42,759 bases of DNA. Origin: Acanthaster planci. Taxonomy: Eukaryota; Echinodermata; Asteroidea; Valvatida; Acanthasteridae. The DNA is taken from contig NW_019091492.1 of the NCBI RefSeq assembly GCF_001949145.1, forward strand, positions 599,721 through 642,479, read 5' to 3'. The notes beneath the pieces were generated by a model. The model saw only the letters and a list, made by a program, of their open reading frames with translations. It did no database searches and was not told the DNA's origin. Every line of letters starts with the position of its first letter. Position 1 is the first letter of the stretch. Below, piece by piece: positions 39,701-42,759 of the stretch. A program made the translations under genes and the position numbers.

Positions 39701-42183
39701 GTTATGAAGCAGTCAGACACTGTCGCTATGTTGATGAGGTTATATGTGATGCGCCCTGGGTAGTCACACCAGAGTACATTGAAGAACACAAGGTCAGAAG
39801 CTATGTCATTGAATTTGGAAGAATGATAGCAAAAGTTAGCATCAAAGTGGCCTTTGCTTGCAGGCTTCATGTTATTTAATATCAATAGGTCTACAAAAAT
39901 TGATCCATACAAGTACTTCTTTCATTAACATAACCTTGGTTTATTTTAATGTCCATATGTTGGTTAAAGCTTATCCGTAATATGAGTATTGTTCATCAAT
40001 ATGACCTAGGTTTCAATGCCACATTTCAAGATACTTCATCGTCCAAATGTTTACAGAAAATTGTATCAACAAGTGACTCAGCAAGAAGCAAGTTGTGTTT
40101 GTAACATTTAATCTCCAGTGCTGCATGCAGCTTGAATTAAGTATGCTTGTATAAATCCAATGTCTATTTGAATGGACTCGCGTTGCTCTTAATTGTATTT
40201 GCTTCAGCATGACTCTGATATGCCCGTCTGAAAGGAGGGGGATGATCCCTGTGACCTGATCTCTGTCCTGATCTCACCATATGGTTCTTCAGTTACTTTG
40301 TCTGACACTTGCATACACTATGTATAATCCTATATGCAAGGTCCAATTGGATGAACACTCAGTGTGCCAGGCTTCGATCTTTACAGTGCCCACCAGCAGC
40401 CACTGCCGCGATATCCCAGTGAATTGCCGTGATGTCCTTTAAAAATAGCGCGTACCTTTTGGCCACTTTGCCGACGTGCCCTTCTTCAATGATCACTAGG
40501 CGCCTAGCATGTATTTTAAAGTTGTATTCAACTTTCAAGTTACCGTTTAGCACTAGCGTTTCTGTCAATGGCCGTGCAGCTGCACCGAGCACTTTTTTTT
40601 TCCGGAGGTTTTGCATCGCCCGTATACAACATGGTATAGCAACGATGTAAACGTAGTTGAGTTGTGTGATTCTAAAAATGTGGCACCAGGCTACTTTTAT
40701 ACATAGACTGGTTACAAGTCGCACCACAGAATTACACATTCTGGACCATTGGATTCTGTACATTGCATTATTGAGACCGAATCACTATTATTTTGGGATT
40801 GCGGACAGGAGTACGACCCAGTCTGTTTTTTCCTCGCTATTTCACTGTACTGGTATGTTTTTATTCGGAAGCCAGCAGGCTTTTATATTGATAAATGTTT
40901 GTGACTCAGTGACCGACTTGCTTGAATTACGTTGTTTGTAATAACCAGTACATTGATTTTCATAATACAGTGTTGCCTTTTTGGCATCATGAAAAGTAAA
41001 AAAACTCAACACCAAAGGGTAAATTAAAGTTACTGCAGTATTATTTATTTTTACTGTTTACAATTCAAGCAGTGCCACTGCTCAGCATGTGAACAGAAAC
41101 AATGAAAATTGCAGGCTGAAAGTTAAACATCAAGTTGAAATTGAAGGAAAGTCTGTCACCAACAAGTAAAAGTTTCAAAATGGCCATGGTGCCCTTTCAA
41201 TTGGCATTGGTGCCCTTTGGTTTTTGGGAGTATTCAAGGCCAAGTGGCCTTGACCCTCTGAAACTTAAGGTTGAAGCCTGTAATGTGCATTAACTTCTAG
41301 ATTCAATGGTTCATTGTAACTCAGTGTGCAGTGGGTGTGGTTTAAACTGAAGTGATGTCACACTTACAAACCTTATACTGTTCTTGATAGTGTGTTGAGA
41401 CTGAGGGTTATACTAGGCACCATGTTTGAAGGCTCAACTTTGTCAGCATGCTTGATAAAGTCTCACACTGTGACCCATGATCTTGGTCACATTGGGCTTT
41501 TGTGTCAGGACTGGTATAGGCCATTTTGTGCAAACTTAGTTTCGTTTTTGTTTGCACCAGGACTATTTAAATGAAAGTTTCCTATAGCTTTAACCCACGA
41601 CACTAGTCAAAACTTTGAAAGTTACAGTGTGTTTTGCTGCAGAGAATGTGGTGGGAGCCATGTTTGGAGACCTGAAAACTCTAGCCACGGAGACCTCATG
41701 TTTGCACATGTTGCTATGGACACACTTTCCAACCAATGTATAGAGAACACTAAAAAGAAAAGTAGCATGCTACAGCAAGACAGTTATCCTCTGAAATGTG
41801 ACCTGTGTTTAGTTGTTCATCCTAGGGGTCAAATGGCACCTTTGATTTCACTGTCAAGTACAGATTCCCCCCCCCCCGGGAGAAAACACCAATCATCAAG
41901 GTTGACATCCTGCCCAGAGATGACAATATCTTTCTTTATCTGCCATGGTCTGTAGATCGACTTTGTTGCACACGACGACATTCCATACAACACTCCAGGT
42001 ATGCAGATGAATGATGTCTACAAGGACATCAAGGCTGCTGGAAAGTTTGTAGCTACCAAACGCACAGAGGGCATCTCCACATCAGACATCATCGCTAGAC
42101 TAGTCCGTGACTACGACATGTATGTTAGGAGGAATCTGTCAAGGGGTTACACCGCTAAGGAGATGAATGTTAGCTTTATAAAG
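36666..42183 (+). CDS. PCYT1: CTP:phosphocholine cytidylyltransferase, 5' five coding exons (partial)
   Basis: Makes CDP-choline from CTP and phosphocholine, the rate-limiting step of the Kennedy pathway to phosphatidylcholine. Five exons give 229 codons with consistent phases. The catalytic domain is complete: HxGH as HAGH (His80, Gly82, His83), Lys113, RYVDE (131-135), Trp142, HDDIPY from 159 and [11 protein letters not shown] (189-199); these match human His89/His92, Lys122, Arg140, Trp151 and His168. The loop after HDDIPY is two residues longer than in human. The N-terminus VKRKR resembles the nuclear localisation signal of vertebrate CCT-alpha (inference). The amphipathic membrane-sensing helix and phosphorylated tail must lie in later exons off the right edge. 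A single invertebrate copy would be orthologous to both PCYT1A and PCYT1B, so no letter is assigned. Confidence 0.95.
37081..37189 (+). CDS. PCYT1: PCYT1 second coding exon
   Basis: 109 nt, phase 0 to phase 1. Encodes [20 protein letters not shown], aligned with the poorly conserved segment just before the catalytic fold. Two acceptors lie four bases apart (CAG, then TAG at 37080); only the second avoids an immediate stop and keeps frame, giving [14 protein letters not shown] at the start. Confidence 0.85.
37190..38625 (+). other. PCYT1 intron between second and third coding exons
   Basis: No exon or element with ends recognised. Contains several TACATGTA palindromes and a GGGGCGTAAC motif at about 37570 that may be a transposon end without a partner. 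Confidence 0.4.
38626..38742 (+). CDS. PCYT1: PCYT1 third coding exon (HxGH motif)
   Basis: 117 nt, phase 1 at both ends. Encodes [20 protein letters not shown] then ALMQAKN and VYLIVG. HAGH is the nucleotide-binding HxGH signature of cytidylyltransferases. CAG at 38623-38625 is the acceptor that keeps frame; an alternative AG a few bases later would shift it. Confidence 0.97.
38743..39640 (+). other. PCYT1 intron between third and fourth coding exons
   Basis: Nothing recognised; small overlapping frames at 39182-39457 look random. Confidence 0.4.
39641..39792 (+). CDS. PCYT1: PCYT1 fourth coding exon
   Basis: 152 nt, phase 1 to phase 0. Encodes [20 protein letters not shown] then [20 protein letters not shown]. 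Contains the catalytic Lys113 (human Lys122), Arg131 and Trp142. Acceptor TTTGTCTCAG, donor GTCAGA. Confidence 0.97.
40360..40660. other. CpG-rich patch in PCYT1 intron, possible old element
   Basis: Markedly richer in CG than its surroundings, with a near-duplicate TGCCGCGATATCC/TGCCGTGATGTCC 21 bases apart. Carries a 134-codon minus-strand frame (40359-40763) and a 73-codon plus-strand frame (40429-40650); neither resembles a family I know. Likely part of a transposon or a CpG island; no terminal repeats seen. Confidence 0.35.
41181..41253 (+). repeat. tandem GGTGCCCTTT units and a tight hairpin
   Basis: TGGCCATGGTGCCCTTTCAA and TTGGCATTGGTGCCCTTTGG are adjacent imperfect copies. Just after, TCAAGGCCA and TGGCCTTGA (41234-41253) form a 9-bp stem with a 2-base gap. 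In a PCYT1 intron. Family not recognised. Confidence 0.5.
41956..42183 (+). CDS. PCYT1: PCYT1 fifth coding exon (RTEGISTS motif)
   Basis: 76 codons, phase 0 at both ends. Encodes [15 protein letters not shown], the [20 protein letters not shown] block and [14 protein letters not shown]. The RTEGISTS loop closes over CTP. Segment GMQMNDVY is two residues longer than the vertebrate loop. The exon ends at the regulatory helix that links the catalytic core to the membrane domain. Donor GTCAGT. Confidence 0.97.
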
Positions 42184-42759
42184 GTCAGTTGGGTACAGTA
42201 AAAGAAGAACAGAACTCTTGGGTTTACATGTTTGAGCAAGTGAACTGAGATGTGCTCACAGAAGTAGAAGTAATCTAAAAGGGTCTGTTCAATGCAGTTT
42301 CTACAACCATTGGAAATACGGTAGACATCTTTGTGTTTCCAATTTATCATATTTTTGGTTAGTTATTTTAAAGGGTATTTTGGTATCTTGGGTGTTTGTG
42401 CTCATGGGAATTTCCATATCCTTGAGCAGAACTCTGATGTCACTCCAGGGAGAAAACTTCAATGAGTGCATAGATTTGTTCACAAACTGCTGAAAGTTTG
42501 TTTATTTTGCTGTTCTAAATTTCTTCTTGGATGATGGAGTACATGCAATAAGCCAATGAGTAGCCCTTCGTAGAAACATTTCCAGTGAACAAATTTGAGA
42601 AACCTATAAAATGACTAGTGTCACATCACGGCAGTAGCCCCTTGATTGTGTGGAAAAACATGGGCAGTTTCTCCCCTAACTGGATGGCAAACTGTTCGTC
42701 AACTGTTTGTGAAAAGTATCGTCATTAACCACTTCGGACCGGGGCATTTTTCAACGTTG
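42184..42759 (+). other. partial PCYT1 intron at right edge
   Basis: Starts with donor GTCAGT. The expected next segment, the amphipathic membrane-binding helix, is not found, so it lies beyond the window. Confidence 0.6.

Overview
The window is animal nuclear DNA: AT-rich, with small exons, GT-AG introns and many short non-autonomous transposons. No organism is named in the data. The host looks like a marine invertebrate, possibly a deuterostome such as an echinoderm; this is inferred from the low GC, CORE-SINE copies, many MITE-like elements and the dispersed GTACATGTAC palindrome, and is only moderately secure.

Two genes lie head to head. On the minus strand, from 28,564 down to 391, are the first 25 coding exons of POLA1, the catalytic subunit of DNA polymerase alpha-primase. 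I placed every exon by hand. Phases agree throughout and the exons sum to 2,967 nt, or 989 codons with no in-frame stop. The model covers the N-terminal regulatory region, the inactive exonuclease-like domain and polymerase motif A (Asp912). Motifs B and C and the C-terminal zinc region lie beyond the left edge. On the plus strand, from 36,666 to 42,183, are five coding exons (229 codons) of PCYT1, CTP:phosphocholine cytidylyltransferase. They carry the complete catalytic domain with HxGH and RTEGISTS motifs; the membrane-binding helix and phosphorylated tail lie beyond the right edge.

Between them is about 8 kb. Its POLA1-proximal end has a perfect E2F site 37 bp from the start codon, plus CRE-like and CCAAT elements. 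PCYT1 has at least one non-coding 5' exon that I could not place. Human POLA1 and PCYT1B are likewise divergent neighbours at Xp22.11, so this pairing of a replication gene with a phosphatidylcholine-synthesis gene looks like ancient conserved microsynteny.

Introns and spacer hold two minisatellites (50-bp and 15-bp units), two CORE-SINE-like copies, a pair of 70-bp TTAA-flanked piggyBac-like mini-elements, foldback, mariner-like, pogo-like and hAT-like non-autonomous elements, and a pre-miRNA-like hairpin. No tRNA, rRNA or CRISPR array was seen. I found no convincing new multi-gene system; the notable points are the gene pairing, its possible shared promoter, and the small elements.
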